Notes: generated by a model from the letters alone, not told the origin. A stretch of DNA of 64,000 nt from Tatumella ptyseos ATCC 33301 (GCF_000735525.1 NZ_JMPR01000035.1:1-64000), one strand, 5' to 3'; positions 40,905 through 51,412 are shown, counted from the stretch's first letter. A program made the numbers and translations.

Positions 40905-41585
40905 ATGGAAAATCAACCTAAGTTGAATAGCAGTAAAGAAGTCATCGCCTTCCTGGCCGAGAGTTTCCCTCAATGTTTCTGCATTGAAGGTGAAGCGAAG
41001 CCCCTGAAAATCGGTATTTTTCAGGATATTGTTGAACGTGTCCCGGCAGAGTCGCAGATAAGTAAAACCCGGCTGCGTTCAGCACTACGTTTATATACCT
41101 CCAGCTGGCGTTACCTGCACGGTATCAAAGCGGGTGCGAAACGCGTTGACCTGGATGGAAACGCCTGCGGAGAGCTTGATGAGCAACATGTCGAGCACGC
41201 ACGTAAACAGCTGGAAGAAGCCAAAGCCCGTGTGCAGGCGCACCGCGCACAGCAGCGGGCCAGTAAAGCAGAAAATGGTGAAGCAACCAGCGAACCCCGT
41301 AAGCCACGTAAAGCAGCTCCGCGCGCGACTTCCTCCGCTGATGCGCCGCGGAAACCCCGCGATAATGCAAAAAAATCTGCTACCCCTCGTTCAGCCAAAC
41401 CGGCTGCAGCGCCTCTGAAACCGGTAACAGATACTTCTGCATTGCACGCAGGCCAGCCAATTAAAGTCAAGGCCGGGCAAAACGCAATGGATGCCACTGT
41501 CCTTGAAGTATCAAAAGAGGGTGTTCGGGTTCAGCTTGCATCCGGCATGGCAATGATAGTACGCGCAGAACACTTGCAGTTCTGA
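40905..41585 (+). CDS. proQ: RNA chaperone ProQ
   Basis: Global FinO-domain RNA-binding protein that acts on sRNAs and mRNA 3' ends. The 226-aa product has the N-terminal FinO domain (about 5-120, including [13 protein letters not shown] and [15 protein letters not shown]), a long basic Lys/Ala/Pro linker and a C-terminal Tudor-like domain (about 175-226, [15 protein letters not shown]). A TATAAT at 40845-40850 may be its -10 box. prc follows 19 bp later, as in E. coli. Confidence 0.95.
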   Translation: MENQPKLNSSKEVIAFLAESFPQCFCIEGEAKPLKIGIFQDIVERVPAESQISKTRLRSALRLYTSSWRYLHGIKAGAKRVDLDGNACGELDEQHVEHARKQLEEAKARVQAHRAQQRASKAENGEATSEPRKPRKAAPRATSSADAPRKPRDNAKKSATPRSAKPAAAPLKPVTDTSALHAGQPIKVKAGQNAMDATVLEVSKEGVRVQLASGMAMIVRAEHLQF

Positions 41586-41604
41586 AACGGAGAATGACCA
41601 GGGC

Positions 41605-43644
41605 ATGAACACCTTTAAGTTAAGTATGATTGCTGGCCTGCTTTTTGCAGGCCAGACCTTCGCGTCAGACACCATCACCCGCGAAGATCAGATCCCGGTA
41701 TTGCATGAGGAACCTCAGCATGTGACTGTCAGTGAACGTGTGACTACGCGGTTCACGCAATCCCATTACCGTCAGATCAACCTGAACAGTGCTTTTTCAG
41801 AAAAAATCTTCGATCGCTATCTGAACATGCTGGACTATAACCACAATGTGCTGCTGGCGTCCGATATTGCGAAATTTTCTGACAAAGCGGGTACGGTCGG
41901 GGATGAACTCAAAACCGGCAAACTGGATATTTTCTACGACCTGTTCAATCTGTCGCAAAAGCGCCGTTTTGAACGTTATCAGTACGCGCTGGAAGTCCTG
42001 AAACGCCCGATGGACTTTACCGGGCATGACACCATTAATCTGGACCGCAGTAAGGCACCGTGGCCGGTTTCAGAAGCTGAACTGAACAGCCTATGGGATG
42101 CCAGGGTCAAATTTGACGAGCTTAATCTCAAGCTTGCCGGCAAGAGTGATGCCGAAATCCGGGATACACTGACCCGGCGTTATACATTAGCTATCCGTCG
42201 TCTGGCACAGACCAACAGTGAAGACGTGTTTCAGATGGCGATGAATTCCTTTGCGCACCAGATAGATCCGCATACTAATTATCTGTCGCCACGCAACACA
42301 GAACAATTTAATACCGAAATGAGCCTTTCCCTGGAAGGTATCGGTGCAGTGCTCCAGTCTGACGATGATGGCTCCGTCATGATCAACTCGATGGTGGCCG
42401 GCGGTCCTGCCGCACGGAGCAAGCTGCTGTCGGTCGGGGATCGTATCGTTGCCGTTGGCGAACCGGGCAAACCACTGGAAGATATTATCGGCTGGCGCCT
42501 GGACGATGTGGTGGAGAAAATCAAAGGGCCTAAGGGAAGCCGGGTTCGTCTTGAGATTTTACCCGCCGGTAAAGGGACCAAAACCCGCACCATTACCCTG
42601 ACGCGTGAAAAAATTCGTCTGGAAGATCGCGCGGTGCAGATGTCTGTGCACAACGTGGGCACGCATAAAGTCGGTGTACTGGATATTCCCGGGTTCTATG
42701 TCGGACTGACCGATGATGTGAAGGTTCAGCTGCAGAAACTGGAAAAACAGCACGTTGACAGTATTGTTATCGACTTACGCACCAACGGGGGCGGGGCGCT
42801 GACAGAAGCAGTTTCACTTTCCGGCTTATTTATCCCGTCAGGTCCTGTCGTTCAGGTCCGTGACAATACCGGTAAAATCCGTCAGGACAGTGATACCGAT
42901 GGTATTGTCTACTATAAAGGTCCGTTAGTGGTGCTGGTTGACCGTTTCAGTGCTTCAGCCTCTGAAATTTTTGCGGCCGCGATGCAGGATTACGGCAGAG
43001 CACTGATTGTCGGTGAACCGACCTTCGGTAAAGGAACGGTCCAGCAATACCGTTCACTGAGTCGTATTTATGATCAGATGCTGCGCCCTGAATGGCCTGC
43101 GCTGGGCTCTGTACAGTACACCATTCAGAAATTTTACCGTATTAACGGTGGCAGTACACAGCTGAAAGGGGTTACCCCGGATCTGCTGATGCCAACGGGT
43201 GTTGAGACGGTGAAAACCGGTGAGAAGTATGAAGATAATGCCTTACCGTGGGATAGCATCCCGCCGGCAAAATACCAGAAATACGGTGATCTGAAACCTT
43301 ATCTGCCAACGCTACTGGCCGAGCACAATGCGCGGATCGCTAAAGATCGCGAATTCCAGTATATCCTGCAGGATATTAAGCGTTTTGATGCGATGAAAGA
43401 CAAAATTGATATTGTTTCTCTGAATTATGCTGAGCGTGAGAAAGAGAACAAAGAAGATGATGCAATGCGTCTGGACCGCATTAATGCCCGTCTGCAGGCC
43501 GAAGGTAAGAAACCGCTGGCGAGCCTTGATCAGTTGCCAAAAGACTATAAAGAGCCTGATCCTTACATGGATGAGACGGTCGATATTGCCAACGATCTCG
43601 CACAGCTTGAAGATGCGTCCTCTTCGACTAAAGCGAGTAAATAA
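41605..43644 (+). CDS. prc: tail-specific periplasmic protease Prc
   Basis: Prc trims the C-terminus of penicillin-binding protein 3 and degrades ssrA-tagged and other periplasmic proteins. The 679-aa product has a signal peptide (MNTFKLSMIAGLLFAGQTFA), a PDZ domain (GIGAVLQSDDDGSVMINSMV), and the S41 active site with Ser in FSASASEIFAAA and Lys in EPTFGKGTVQQ. Length is typical. A terminator follows at 43661. Confidence 0.96.
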   Translation: MNTFKLSMIAGLLFAGQTFASDTITREDQIPVLHEEPQHVTVSERVTTRFTQSHYRQINLNSAFSEKIFDRYLNMLDYNHNVLLASDIAKFSDKAGTVGDELKTGKLDIFYDLFNLSQKRRFERYQYALEVLKRPMDFTGHDTINLDRSKAPWPVSEAELNSLWDARVKFDELNLKLAGKSDAEIRDTLTRRYTLAIRRLAQTNSEDVFQMAMNSFAHQIDPHTNYLSPRNTEQFNTEMSLSLEGIGAVLQSDDDGSVMINSMVAGGPAARSKLLSVGDRIVAVGEPGKPLEDIIGWRLDDVVEKIKGPKGSRVRLEILPAGKGTKTRTITLTREKIRLEDRAVQMSVHNVGTHKVGVLDIPGFYVGLTDDVKVQLQKLEKQHVDSIVIDLRTNGGGALTEAVSLSGLFIPSGPVVQVRDNTGKIRQDSDTDGIVYYKGPLVVLVDRFSASASEIFAAAMQDYGRALIVGEPTFGKGTVQQYRSLSRIYDQMLRPEWPALGSVQYTIQKFYRINGGSTQLKGVTPDLLMPTGVETVKTGEKYEDNALPWDSIPPAKYQKYGDLKPYLPTLLAEHNARIAKDREFQYILQDIKRFDAMKDKIDIVSLNYAEREKENKEDDAMRLDRINARLQAEGKKPLASLDQLPKDYKEPDPYMDETVDIANDLAQLEDASSSTKASK

Positions 43645-43660
43645 GCGCTCTCCGTCATTA

Positions 43661-43689
43661 AAAAACACCGGTTATCCGGTGTTTTTTTT
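43661..43689 (+). terminator. Rho-independent terminator of prc
   Basis: AAAACACCGG pairs with CCGGTGTTTT around TTAT and is followed by more T. Confidence 0.9.
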
Positions 43690-44175
43690 TGCCGGTGATC
43701 CACCCATACTAATACCTGCACAAAATACCGACCCCGTGACCGTAACTTCATTCAGGCAGCGGAATGACCCGGCCCTTAATCTTTGCCCTGTCAATGATCC
43801 GTAAAATAATGAGTGAAGCGTCCGACAGTGAAATGCCTCCGGGGGCTTCACTACGGCTATCGCGGATTGCGGGTAAAGCTACTTATGCGGGGGAAGCGGA
43901 GAGTACGTTGCGCGGCAAGGCAGGGGATTACCAATGATACCGGTGCCCGGGAGTCGCTGGCCATCATCACTAAACACACTTATCTGAGGTATCGGTACAG
44001 ACGTTCCCGGGCGAGTTATGTCAGGAATAGCGAGAGTAATGCCGTCATATGTCTGTCAAAATGTAAAGTTATGTCTTTTCAGGGATCTACACTCAATCGT
44101 TGCTTGAAAAGCCCTGTAATGCACATAGGATAGGGGGCTGATAACCTGCGTAAATAATGAGGACAATAAACGTTT
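43690..44175. other. intergenic stretch between prc and htpX
   Basis: About 485 bp with no recognisable gene. A 106-codon open frame at 43813-44133 has an unusual Arg- and Cys-rich composition, no motif and a poor start, so I do not call it. The htpX promoter should lie in the last 100 bases; no clear CpxR or sigma-32 element was recognised. Confidence 0.5.
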
Positions 44176-45057
44176 ATGATGCGTATCGCTCTATTTTTGC
44201 TTACCAACCTGGCCGTCATGCTGGTGTTCGGATTAATACTGAGCCTGACGGGGATCCGTTCCGCCAGTGTTCAGGGATTAATGATCATGGCGGGGCTGTT
44301 TGGTTTTGGCGGTTCATTTATTTCTCTGCTGATGTCTAAATGGATGGCATTACGATCCGTCGGCGGTGAAGTGATCGAACAACCGCGCAATGAAACCGAA
44401 AACTGGCTAATGAACACGGTAGCACAGCAGGCGCGGGCGGCCGGCATCGCAATGCCGCAGGTTGCGGTTTATCATGCACCTGACATTAATGCCTTTGCTA
44501 CCGGCGCCCGCCGGGATGCGTCGCTGGTGGCGGTTTCGACCGGGCTTTTACAAAATATGAACCGCGATGAGGCCGAAGCTGTACTGGCCCATGAAATCAG
44601 TCATATTGCTAATGGCGATATGGTGACCATGACACTGATTCAGGGGATCGTGAATACCTTTGTGATCTTTATCTCCCGGATCATTGCTCAGCTGGCTTCC
44701 GGTTTTATGTCGTCTGACCGGGATTCTGAAGAGAACGGTAACGGTAATCCGCTGGTCTATTTCGCGGTCGCCACGGTACTGGAACTGGTGTTCGGTATGC
44801 TTGCCAGTCTGATCACTATGTGGTTCTCGCGTTACCGTGAGTTTCATGCGGATGCCGGTTCTGCAAAACTGGTGGGGCGTGAAAAAATGATTGCCGCACT
44901 CCAGCGCCTGAAAACCAGCTATGAGCCTCAGGAACCGGGCAATATGATGGCCTTCTGCATTAACGGTAAAGCAAAGTCGTTGAGTGAGTTATTTATGTCT
45001 CACCCGCCACTGGATAAGCGTATTGAAGCGCTGCGCCGTGGTGATTATCTGAAATAA
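44176..45057 (+). CDS. htpX: membrane metalloprotease HtpX
   Basis: Inner-membrane zinc protease (M48) that degrades misfolded membrane proteins together with FtsH. The 293-aa product equals E. coli in length. It has two N-terminal membrane helices (3-24 and 33-53), the HEISH zinc site at 139-143, two further helices and the third ligand in [12 protein letters not shown]. Confidence 0.96.
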   Translation: MMRIALFLLTNLAVMLVFGLILSLTGIRSASVQGLMIMAGLFGFGGSFISLLMSKWMALRSVGGEVIEQPRNETENWLMNTVAQQARAAGIAMPQVAVYHAPDINAFATGARRDASLVAVSTGLLQNMNRDEAEAVLAHEISHIANGDMVTMTLIQGIVNTFVIFISRIIAQLASGFMSSDRDSEENGNGNPLVYFAVATVLELVFGMLASLITMWFSRYREFHADAGSAKLVGREKMIAALQRLKTSYEPQEPGNMMAFCINGKAKSLSELFMSHPPLDKRIEALRRGDYLK

Positions 45058-45062
45058 TCACA

Positions 45063-45092
45063 GACCGCCGGGGTGCCCGGCGGTCAGTTTTT
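45063..45092 (+). terminator. hairpin terminator after htpX
   Basis: GACCGCCGG pairs with CCGGCGGTC, followed by CAGTTTTT. The yobH stop on the other strand lies at its edge. Confidence 0.7.
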
Positions 45093-45335
45093 CAGCGAAC
45101 CGTCTCCCGGAATGAAGGTATCCTCATTTTTGCTGAACAACGGACACTCCGCTTTGCCTGTCACACCCCCCTCGGAATGTAAGTAACGCGATACCGTCAT
45201 TCCCTTCGCCGTCAGATACTGGCAGCTAAGACCCAAACCGAAGGCAATTTTATGGCTACCGGTCAGCACTCCGTAACCGGAGAACAACATAATCAGCCAC
45301 AGCATGGCCAGGATTATCAGGCTGCGTAAAACCAT
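45084..45335 (-). CDS. yobH: YobH-like small exported or membrane protein
   Basis: The 83-aa product has one hydrophobic N-terminal segment (LRSLIILAMLWLIMLFSGYGVL) followed by SHKIAFGLGLSCQYLTAKG, YLHSEGGVTG and CPLF. This pattern (SGYGVL, then a cysteine, YLTA-x-G, YLH, G, CPL) matches E. coli YobH. Function is unknown. It lies near htpX and yebO as in E. coli, but kdgR and mgrB, its usual neighbours, are not seen. Confidence 0.75.
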   Translation of the reverse strand: MVLRSLIILAMLWLIMLFSGYGVLTGSHKIAFGLGLSCQYLTAKGMTVSRYLHSEGGVTGKAECPLFSKNEDTFIPGDGSLKN

Positions 45336-45550
45336 TTCATTTCATCTCCGAAAGATTGAACAGGATCCCGTTCCAGGCTGACTCATCTGTAGCATGGGAC
45401 AATCTCCGTTTTAAAGGGATCAGAGATAACTGAAAGTGTTTCAATCACCCTGGTCATTGTGCACAACAGCAGATGAACATTTTATTGATGCAGAGTAGAA
45501 TGTTGGCTCAGTTTCTCATGAAGTAACACAGAGTGTTTTGAGGCCAATGT

Positions 45551-45835
45551 ATGAATGATTTTACGTCCGGACCGGGGCCGTTTGTTCTGCCGTCGTTAAT
45601 TGCCCTGGCGGTGATTTTTGCGCTGATTATCTGGTTCTTTGTTAACCGTGCCAGTGTCCGAGCCAATGATAAGATACAGCTCCTTGAGGCGTTGCTCAGG
45701 GAACAAAAAAAGCAGAATGCGTTGTTGAAACGTCTGGTTGAGTATCACATGCCTGTGGTGCCTGAAGTTGCCGATGAACCGGTAGTGGCTGAACCGGAAG
45801 GTAGTGAATACCTGCAGTTTGTCCCGGAACGTTAA
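45551..45835 (+). CDS. yebO: YebO-like small membrane protein
   Basis: The 94-aa product has a single membrane helix (LPSLIALAVIFALIIWFFVN) and a cytoplasmic coiled-coil-like stretch (KIQLLEALLREQKKQNALLKRL), the same layout and sequence pattern as E. coli YebO. An acidic Val/Pro-rich tail follows. Function is unknown. Confidence 0.85.
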   Translation: MNDFTSGPGPFVLPSLIALAVIFALIIWFFVNRASVRANDKIQLLEALLREQKKQNALLKRLVEYHMPVVPEVADEPVVAEPEGSEYLQFVPER

Positions 45836-46668
45836 TCCGCTGAAAAGTACAGAGACGGTATACGCCTGGCTGATACAGCCAAAGGGATACAGGGGCAGGG
45901 GGGAGGGGTGGCCTGTGTTACCTTTACCCGTCTCTTTCCGCAGGACGTTGCTCCGGTTATCCGTAACCGTACGCGACCCGGTGGATGATGCGCTACCGGA
46001 ATCGCGTGGCTGACGAGAGGTATAGGCTGACTCACAGGGGCCGGAATATTTCGCCTGAAAAGCCACTGTCTGGCCGGGCACTGCCCTGAGATATTTACCT
46101 GTCGTACCCTCTCTGCCGGCTTTATGTGGCCTCATTATCGGGAATTATTGATCACTGTGCATGCTTTCCGGAGAGTTTGCACAGCATCCGGTTGCCTTAA
46201 GGGAAGGGCCGGCAGAGGGATGAAACAATATTACTCAGGCGGCAACGGGATTACGTTTTATTTATAATAGTGTCATAGAAAAATAATATATTTGCCCTGA
46301 CAGTCTGCCGGCAGCATTATTTCTGTTAATTTTCTGAGTAAATAAACTTCAACTTGCTCACGAAAAATTTATGTCAGTGATTACTATCATTTCATCAGGG
46401 TTATACGATGAGGTTATATATTTATAATCCTGAACAGTTAAAACTACTGAAATAGTATCATTTTGGTATTAATTAGTGATGACTCCCCGACGCTGAAAGC
46501 CTCTGAGTCACCGGTTTACAGGGCCCCCGGGGGGACGTCCGGAAGACTAAAATGTGTCTCATATCAATAATTATTGCCATTGTTGCCTCTCAGGATTAAA
46601 AATGGCTTGCCATTAATTAAAGGATATGTGATAACAATTGATAGATTAATCGAGGTACGATTCTGTAT
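45836..46668. other. long intergenic stretch upstream of yobF-cspC, AT-rich in its second half
   Basis: About 830 bp without an assignable gene. The left half is GC-balanced with overlapping open frames on both strands and no motif. From about 46210 it turns strongly AT-rich. It holds a palindrome GGGCCCCCGGGGGGAC near 46520, an inverted repeat AATGGC-TT-GCCATT at 46601-46614, and a 15-codon frame at 46408 (MRLYIYNPEQLKLLK). It may be a long, structured leader or hold an unannotated RNA. Confidence 0.45.
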
Positions 46669-46782
46669 ATGTATGGCATTATCAGTAAAGAAGTTATGAG
46701 TAAAGACGTTATCGTTAGAACTGCTTCCTTTGCCGAACCTAATATTAGTGCCTCATTCAGTGAGTCCCGCGTTTTTCTGTAA
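46669..46782 (+). CDS. yobF: YobF-like small protein, first cistron before cspC
   Basis: The 37-aa product MYGIISKEVMSKDVIVRTAS resembles the N-terminus of E. coli YobF (MCGIFSKEVLSKH) and lies in the same place, 42 bp before cspC. The C-terminal half differs and the protein is about ten residues shorter. YobF is a heat- and stress-induced small protein co-transcribed with cspC. The ribosome-binding site is weak. Confidence 0.75.
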   Translation: MYGIISKEVMSKDVIVRTASFAEPNISASFSESRVFL

Positions 46783-46824
46783 TATCGCCTACGGGCAAAA
46801 TAAACATTTTAAGGAATTTGCAAA

Positions 46825-47034
46825 ATGGCAAAGATTAAAGGTCAGGTTAAGTGGTTCAACGAGTCTAAAGGTTTTGGTTTCATTACTCCTGCTGACGGCA
46901 GCAAAGATGTGTTCGTACACTTCTCTGCAATCCAGGGTAACGGCTTCAAAACTCTGGCTGAAGGCCAGAACGTTGAGTTCGAAATCCAGGACGGCCAGAA
47001 AGGTCCTGCTGCAGTAAACGTTACTGCTATCTGA
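46825..47034 (+). CDS. cspC: cold shock-like protein CspC
   Basis: A 69-aa OB-fold RNA-binding protein that, by memory, is identical to E. coli CspC. RNP1 (KGFGFI) and RNP2 (VFVHF) are present. CspC is not cold-induced and helps stabilise rpoS and other mRNAs. AAGGAAT before the ATG is the ribosome-binding site. It is the second cistron after yobF. Confidence 0.95.
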
Positions 47035-47080
47035 TAAGCGACAATCTTTCAGGGGTAACCTCCTGACAGGATAAATTGCG

Positions 47081-47112
47081 AAACCCTGCTCTTTGAGCGG
47101 GGTTTTTTCTTT
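47081..47112 (+). terminator. Rho-independent terminator of cspC
   Basis: AAACCCTGCTC pairs with GAGCGGGGTTT around TTT (one T-G pair) and is followed by a T-run. Confidence 0.88.
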
Positions 47113-47169
47113 TGACTCCGGCGATGAACAGGTACACTGCCCGCTGATTTTATGAGTGGGGTAACAGCA

Positions 47170-47988
47170 GTGTTTATATGTCCGTTGTGCCAGCAGTTGC
47201 TTGAAAAGCAACAGGGCGGATGGCGATGCGCCGGTAATCATCAGTTTGACCAGGCCCGTGAAGGGTATGTGAATCTTCTTCCTGTGCAGCATAAAGGCTC
47301 GAAAGTCCCCGGCGACAGCCCGGAGATGATGCAGGCACGGCGCAATTTTCTCGATGCCGGCTATTATCAGCCTCTGCGTGATGCCGTAACGGCATTGCTG
47401 ACTGAACATGTGCCCGGCCCCGATGTCAGGGTCCTTGATATTGGTTGCGGCGAAGGTTATTACACTGCCGGCATTGCGGCGGCATTTGAATCGAGGCCCG
47501 GTGCGGAAATTTATGGCCTGGATGTGGCGAAAATTGCCATAAAATCTGCTGCTAAACGTTATAAAGCGATTCGTTTCTGTGTCGCCTCCAGTTATCGTCT
47601 GCCGTTTGCGGATAACAGTCTTTCTGCGGTATTGCGCATTTATGCCCCCTGCAAAGATGAAGAACTCGCCCGAACGATCATGCCTGGCGGTTATCTGCTG
47701 ACGGTCACACCGGCACCACGTCACCTGATGCAACTTAAAGCCCTCATCTATCAGGAAGTTAAACTGCATGAGGAAAATGAGCACCCGCTGGAAGCGTTTG
47801 AATGCGTCAGGGAGCAACGGCTCAGCTACCCTATGTCTCTGCCCCCGGAAGCTTCGCAGGCTCTGTTGCAAATGACTCCTTTTGCATGGCGGGCGACGGA
47901 CGCGGTCCGTGACACCCTGGCGGCATCGGAGAGCTTTACCTGTGAAGCTGATTTTTGTCTGCGGTTATGGCAACGGAAGCGTGGATAA
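47170..47988 (+). CDS. rlmA: 23S rRNA m1G745 methyltransferase
   Basis: RlmA methylates G745 of 23S rRNA. The 272-aa product has an N-terminal zinc finger (CPLCQQ and CAGNHQFD), the SAM loop [11 protein letters not shown] and the [13 protein letters not shown] segment. GTG 47170 is preferred as start because GGGGTAA stands five bases ahead and it aligns with the E. coli start; ATG 47152 has no such signal. Confidence 0.93.
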   Translation: MFICPLCQQLLEKQQGGWRCAGNHQFDQAREGYVNLLPVQHKGSKVPGDSPEMMQARRNFLDAGYYQPLRDAVTALLTEHVPGPDVRVLDIGCGEGYYTAGIAAAFESRPGAEIYGLDVAKIAIKSAAKRYKAIRFCVASSYRLPFADNSLSAVLRIYAPCKDEELARTIMPGGYLLTVTPAPRHLMQLKALIYQEVKLHEENEHPLEAFECVREQRLSYPMSLPPEASQALLQMTPFAWRATDAVRDTLAASESFTCEADFCLRLWQRKRG

Positions 47989-48085
47989 ATCTGTACAAGT
48001 GTCAATAACTTTGTAAATGTAAAAAATATTTTTGACGGCGTTGCTGTAACTGATACATTAACACCCTGTTTATTATTCAGGAGTA

Positions 48086-48262
48086 ATGGGCTTAGCCCGG
48101 GTTATGGATCGTCACCGACGTCGTTCAATGTTCTTCTCAGGGTTGCTCTGCAACACCTCTGGTTTTCTTTTCTCACCCATTTTCGTTCAGTTTCCATCAA
48201 TACCGGCTTTTTGCCGGCACCTTGCTGAGGTCAGGACGTTGACGTCCCTGAGGAGCTGCTAA
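48086..48262 (+). CDS. short leader ORF translationally coupled to yoaE
   Basis: A 58-codon frame opens at ATG 48086 after CAGGAG and ends with TAA at 48260-48262, whose last A is the first base of the yoaE ATG. It has a basic start ([14 protein letters not shown]) and a hydrophobic middle ([20 protein letters not shown]). Two hairpins lie inside it: CCGGC-TTTTT-GCCGG at 48203-48217 and one at 48231-48251, just before the yoaE ribosome-binding site AGGAG. This layout implies control of yoaE by translation of the leader. E. coli has a named small ORF (yoaL) before yoaE, as I recall; I cannot confirm homology. Confidence 0.6.
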   Translation: MGLARVMDRHRRRSMFFSGLLCNTSGFLFSPIFVQFPSIPAFCRHLAEVRTLTSLRSC

Positions 48263-49827
48263 TGGAAATATTTCTTGATCCTTCCGTCTGGGCAGGGCTG
48301 CTGACCTTAATCGTGCTGGAGATTGTTCTCGGTATCGATAACCTGGTTTTTATTGCCATTCTTGCCGATAAACTTCCGCCGAAGCAGCGTGATAAGGCCC
48401 GGATTATCGGCCTTAGCCTGGCGCTGGTGATGCGACTGGCTTTGCTTTCATTGATGTCATGGCTGGTCACGCTGACAAAACCCTTATTCCATGTCGGCGG
48501 CTTCGGGTTCTCGGGACGTGATTTAATCATGCTGGCGGGCGGGATTTTCCTGCTCTTTAAAGCCACGACGGAATTACATGAAAGACTGGAAAACCGGCCA
48601 GAGACGCATGACGGTAACAAGAGCTATGCCAGTTTCTGGGTCGTTGTGATTCAGATAGTGGTACTGGACGCCGTATTCTCGCTGGATGCGGTGATCACCG
48701 CCGTGGGTATGGTGAGCCATCTGTGGATTATGATGACGGCAGTGGTCATTGCCATGGGCATCATGCTGCTGGCTTCGCGGCCACTGACCCGGTTCGTCAA
48801 TGCACATCCGACGGTCGTTGTGCTGTGTCTCAGCTTCCTGCTGATGATTGGCCTGAGCCTGGTGGCTGAAGGTTTTGGTTTCCATATCCCGAAAGGCTAC
48901 CTCTATGCGGCCATCGGATTCTCGATAATCATCGAGTTTTTCAATCAGATAGCACGGCGTAATTTTATCCGTCATCAGGCCCGCAGACCGATGCGTGAAC
49001 GTACGGCCGAGGTGATCCTGCGCCTGATGGGCGGGCAGCGGGGCCAGCATCAGACGGATGAAGGGACCTCTCCCGAAATCAGAAAACCGGGGACTGAAGC
49101 TTTCAAGGATGAAGAGCGCTATATGATCACCGGGGTACTGACGCTGGCCTCGCGTTCCATCCGTAGCCTGATGACGCCACGTGGAGAAATTTCCTGGGTT
49201 AATGCGGAAAGCCCGATAGATGAGATCCGTCAGCAGTTACTGGATACCCCCCACAGCCTGTTCCCGGTGAGCCGGGGTGAGCTGGATGAAATCATCGGCG
49301 TGGTCCGGGCGAAGGAACTGTTGGTAGCGCTGGATCATGGGGTTGATGTGGCTCAATTTGCCGCAGCGACGCCAGCTATCATTGTGCCGGAAACACTGGA
49401 CCCGATAAACCTGCTCGGGGTGCTACGCAGGGCCCGCGGAAGCTGTGTGATTGTCAGCAATGAATTTGGTGTGGTTCAGGGGCTGATCACGCCGCTGGAT
49501 GTTCTGGAAGCGATTGCGGGTGAGTTCCCGGATGAAGATGAAACGCCCGATATTATTCCCGAAGGTGAGGGATGGCTGGTAAAAGGCGGGACGGATCTGC
49601 ATTCACTGGAACAGTTACTGGATGTGCACTGTCTGGTGGTCCCGGGTGAAGACCATGCGTCACTGGCAGGACGACTTATCGGCCTGAAAGGGCAGATACC
49701 GCAGGTCGGGGAAGTGATCACCCTTGACGACCTCAGTTTTACCATTACAGAGGCCACGGATTACCGTATTGATCTGGTCCGTGTCACCCGCACTCGTCCG
49801 GTCGACCCTGACGAGGAGTCCGCCTGA
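48262..49827 (+). CDS. yoaE: TerC/CorC-type membrane protein YoaE
   Basis: The 521-aa product has an N-terminal TerC domain of seven or so membrane helices ([16 protein letters not shown] and [17 protein letters not shown] carry the conserved Asp residues), a pair of CBS domains (about 305-430) and a C-terminal CorC/HlyC domain ([15 protein letters not shown]). TerC proteins are linked to metal export near secreted proteins. The exact substrate of YoaE is not known. A leader ORF is coupled to its start. Confidence 0.93.
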   Translation: MEIFLDPSVWAGLLTLIVLEIVLGIDNLVFIAILADKLPPKQRDKARIIGLSLALVMRLALLSLMSWLVTLTKPLFHVGGFGFSGRDLIMLAGGIFLLFKATTELHERLENRPETHDGNKSYASFWVVVIQIVVLDAVFSLDAVITAVGMVSHLWIMMTAVVIAMGIMLLASRPLTRFVNAHPTVVVLCLSFLLMIGLSLVAEGFGFHIPKGYLYAAIGFSIIIEFFNQIARRNFIRHQARRPMRERTAEVILRLMGGQRGQHQTDEGTSPEIRKPGTEAFKDEERYMITGVLTLASRSIRSLMTPRGEISWVNAESPIDEIRQQLLDTPHSLFPVSRGELDEIIGVVRAKELLVALDHGVDVAQFAAATPAIIVPETLDPINLLGVLRRARGSCVIVSNEFGVVQGLITPLDVLEAIAGEFPDEDETPDIIPEGEGWLVKGGTDLHSLEQLLDVHCLVVPGEDHASLAGRLIGLKGQIPQVGEVITLDDLSFTITEATDYRIDLVRVTRTRPVDPDEESA

Positions 49828-49862
49828 AAAAAGGCCCCGGGAATACCCCCGGGGCCTTTCAT
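49828..49862. terminator. bidirectional terminator between yoaE and sdaA
   Basis: AAAGGCCCCGGG pairs with CCCGGGGCCTTT around a short loop, with an A-run before and T after, serving the two convergent genes. Confidence 0.85.
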
Positions 49863-49885
49863 CGCCTGCCGCTTAATTTGCAGCG

Positions 49886-51250
49886 TTAATCACATTGCAC
49901 TTTGATCGCCAGCCCGCCACGGGAAGTTTCACGGTATTTTGCATTCATGTCTTTCCCGGTCTCATACATGGTTTCGATCACTTTATCGAGCGAAACCCGC
50001 GGGGCACTGGTACGACGCAGTGCCATACGTGCCGCATTGATGGCTTTCACAGATGCAATAGCATTACGTTCAATGCAGGGCACCTGAACCTGACCGGCCA
50101 CCGGGTCACAGGTCAGGCCGAGGTTATGTTCCATACCTATCTCCGCCGCAATACAGACCTGCTCCGGACTGGCCCCGGATAACTCTGCAAGCCCGGCGGC
50201 AGCCATTGAACAAGCGACGCCCACCTCGCCCTGACAGCCGACCTCCGCCCCGGAAATCGAAGCATTCATCTTATAGAGGATCCCGATAGCCCCGGAGGCC
50301 AGGAAATAGCGTAAAGCGACTTCCTGGCTGACCGGTGAGACAAACTGATGGTAGTAGGAAAGCACTGCCGGAATAATCCCACAGGCACCATTCGTGGGTG
50401 CGGTGACCACCCGGCCACCGGCCGCATTTTCTTCATTGACCGCCAGGGCAAACATATTCACCCAGTCAATAACGTTCATCGGGTCACTGGAATGCTGACT
50501 GCCGGAAATCAGCAGACGTCGCAGGGAAGAGGCCCTGCGAGGAACACGCAACGGCCCCGGCAGAACACCTTCAGTATTTAACCCCCGGTCGATACAGGCT
50601 TGCATCGTCTGCCAGACCGTAGCGAAATACTGTTCTATTTCACTGCGGCTATGCAGCGCCAGCTCATTTTTCATGACCAGTCCGGAAATAGACTGTCCGG
50701 TGCGATGGCAGCTTTCCAGCAACTCCCGGGCAGTATTGAACGGGTGTGGCACTTCAACCTCATCGAGGACCGGTTGTCCGAACTGCGCTTCTTCGATGAT
50801 AAAACCGCCGCCTACGGAATAATACGTCTTCTTAAGCAGGCACATGTCGTCTTCCCAGGCGGTCAGGGTCAGTCCGTTTTCATGCAGTGGCAGGTTATCA
50901 CTGCGGAAGATCATGCCGCCTTCCCGCGGAAAATCCACCTCATGTGTTCCCCCGGCCATCGGCAGGCGTTGTCGCTGGCTGACATCGGCCACAAACGCCG
51001 GAATGGCATCAATATCGACCGTATCCGGAGCAGCCCCGGATAATCCCATAATGATGGCAATATCCGTATGGTGACCGTGTCCGGTAAGGGAAAGTGAACC
51101 ATAGACATCCACTGAAATGCGGGTCGTCCGGGTAAGTTTATCTTCGGCAATCAGCGCATCAGCAAATTCTTTGCCCGCCTTCATCGGGCCAACCGTATGA
51201 GAACTGGAAGGGCCGATACCTACTTTAAACATGTCGAAGACACTTATCAC
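49886..51250 (-). CDS. sdaA: L-serine dehydratase 1
   Basis: Iron-sulfur enzyme that deaminates L-serine to pyruvate. GTG 51250 is chosen as start since GGGAG lies five bases before it; the product is then 454 aa, equal to E. coli SdaA. The N-terminal [24 protein letters not shown] and the C-terminal cysteines in [14 protein letters not shown] and LTCDPVAG that hold the [4Fe-4S] cluster are present. Confidence 0.96.
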   Translation of the reverse strand: MISVFDMFKVGIGPSSSHTVGPMKAGKEFADALIAEDKLTRTTRISVDVYGSLSLTGHGHHTDIAIIMGLSGAAPDTVDIDAIPAFVADVSQRQRLPMAGGTHEVDFPREGGMIFRSDNLPLHENGLTLTAWEDDMCLLKKTYYSVGGGFIIEEAQFGQPVLDEVEVPHPFNTARELLESCHRTGQSISGLVMKNELALHSRSEIEQYFATVWQTMQACIDRGLNTEGVLPGPLRVPRRASSLRRLLISGSQHSSDPMNVIDWVNMFALAVNEENAAGGRVVTAPTNGACGIIPAVLSYYHQFVSPVSQEVALRYFLASGAIGILYKMNASISGAEVGCQGEVGVACSMAAAGLAELSGASPEQVCIAAEIGMEHNLGLTCDPVAGQVQVPCIERNAIASVKAINAARMALRRTSAPRVSLDKVIETMYETGKDMNAKYRETSRGGLAIKVQCD

Positions 51251-51412
51251 AAAAACTCCCATACTTTGGTCAATCTGGCTATAACCGGCTGATGCTGGTT
51301 GTTCCGCAGGAAAGCCAGCGCATCAGCGCAGTAAAATGTGTTCCGGGTAAGATACACGGAATAATTATTGATGGAAAAGTGAGATAACGACAGGGATTAT
51401 CGCTAAAGAAGG

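Noticed and set aside
43813-44133. A 106-codon frame between prc and htpX
   Set aside because: Arg- and Cys-rich, no family signature, poor start context, and overlaps the probable htpX promoter region.
46789-47871. A 360-codon open frame on the minus strand opposite cspC and rlmA
   Set aside because: It lies fully antisense to two well-supported genes, has low-complexity His/Arg/Gln-rich composition and no recognisable motif; it is a shadow of codon bias in rlmA.
48001-48261. yoaE leader considered as a yybP-ykoY manganese riboswitch
   Set aside because: The conserved junction sequences of that riboswitch were not found; the coupled leader ORF explains the region better.
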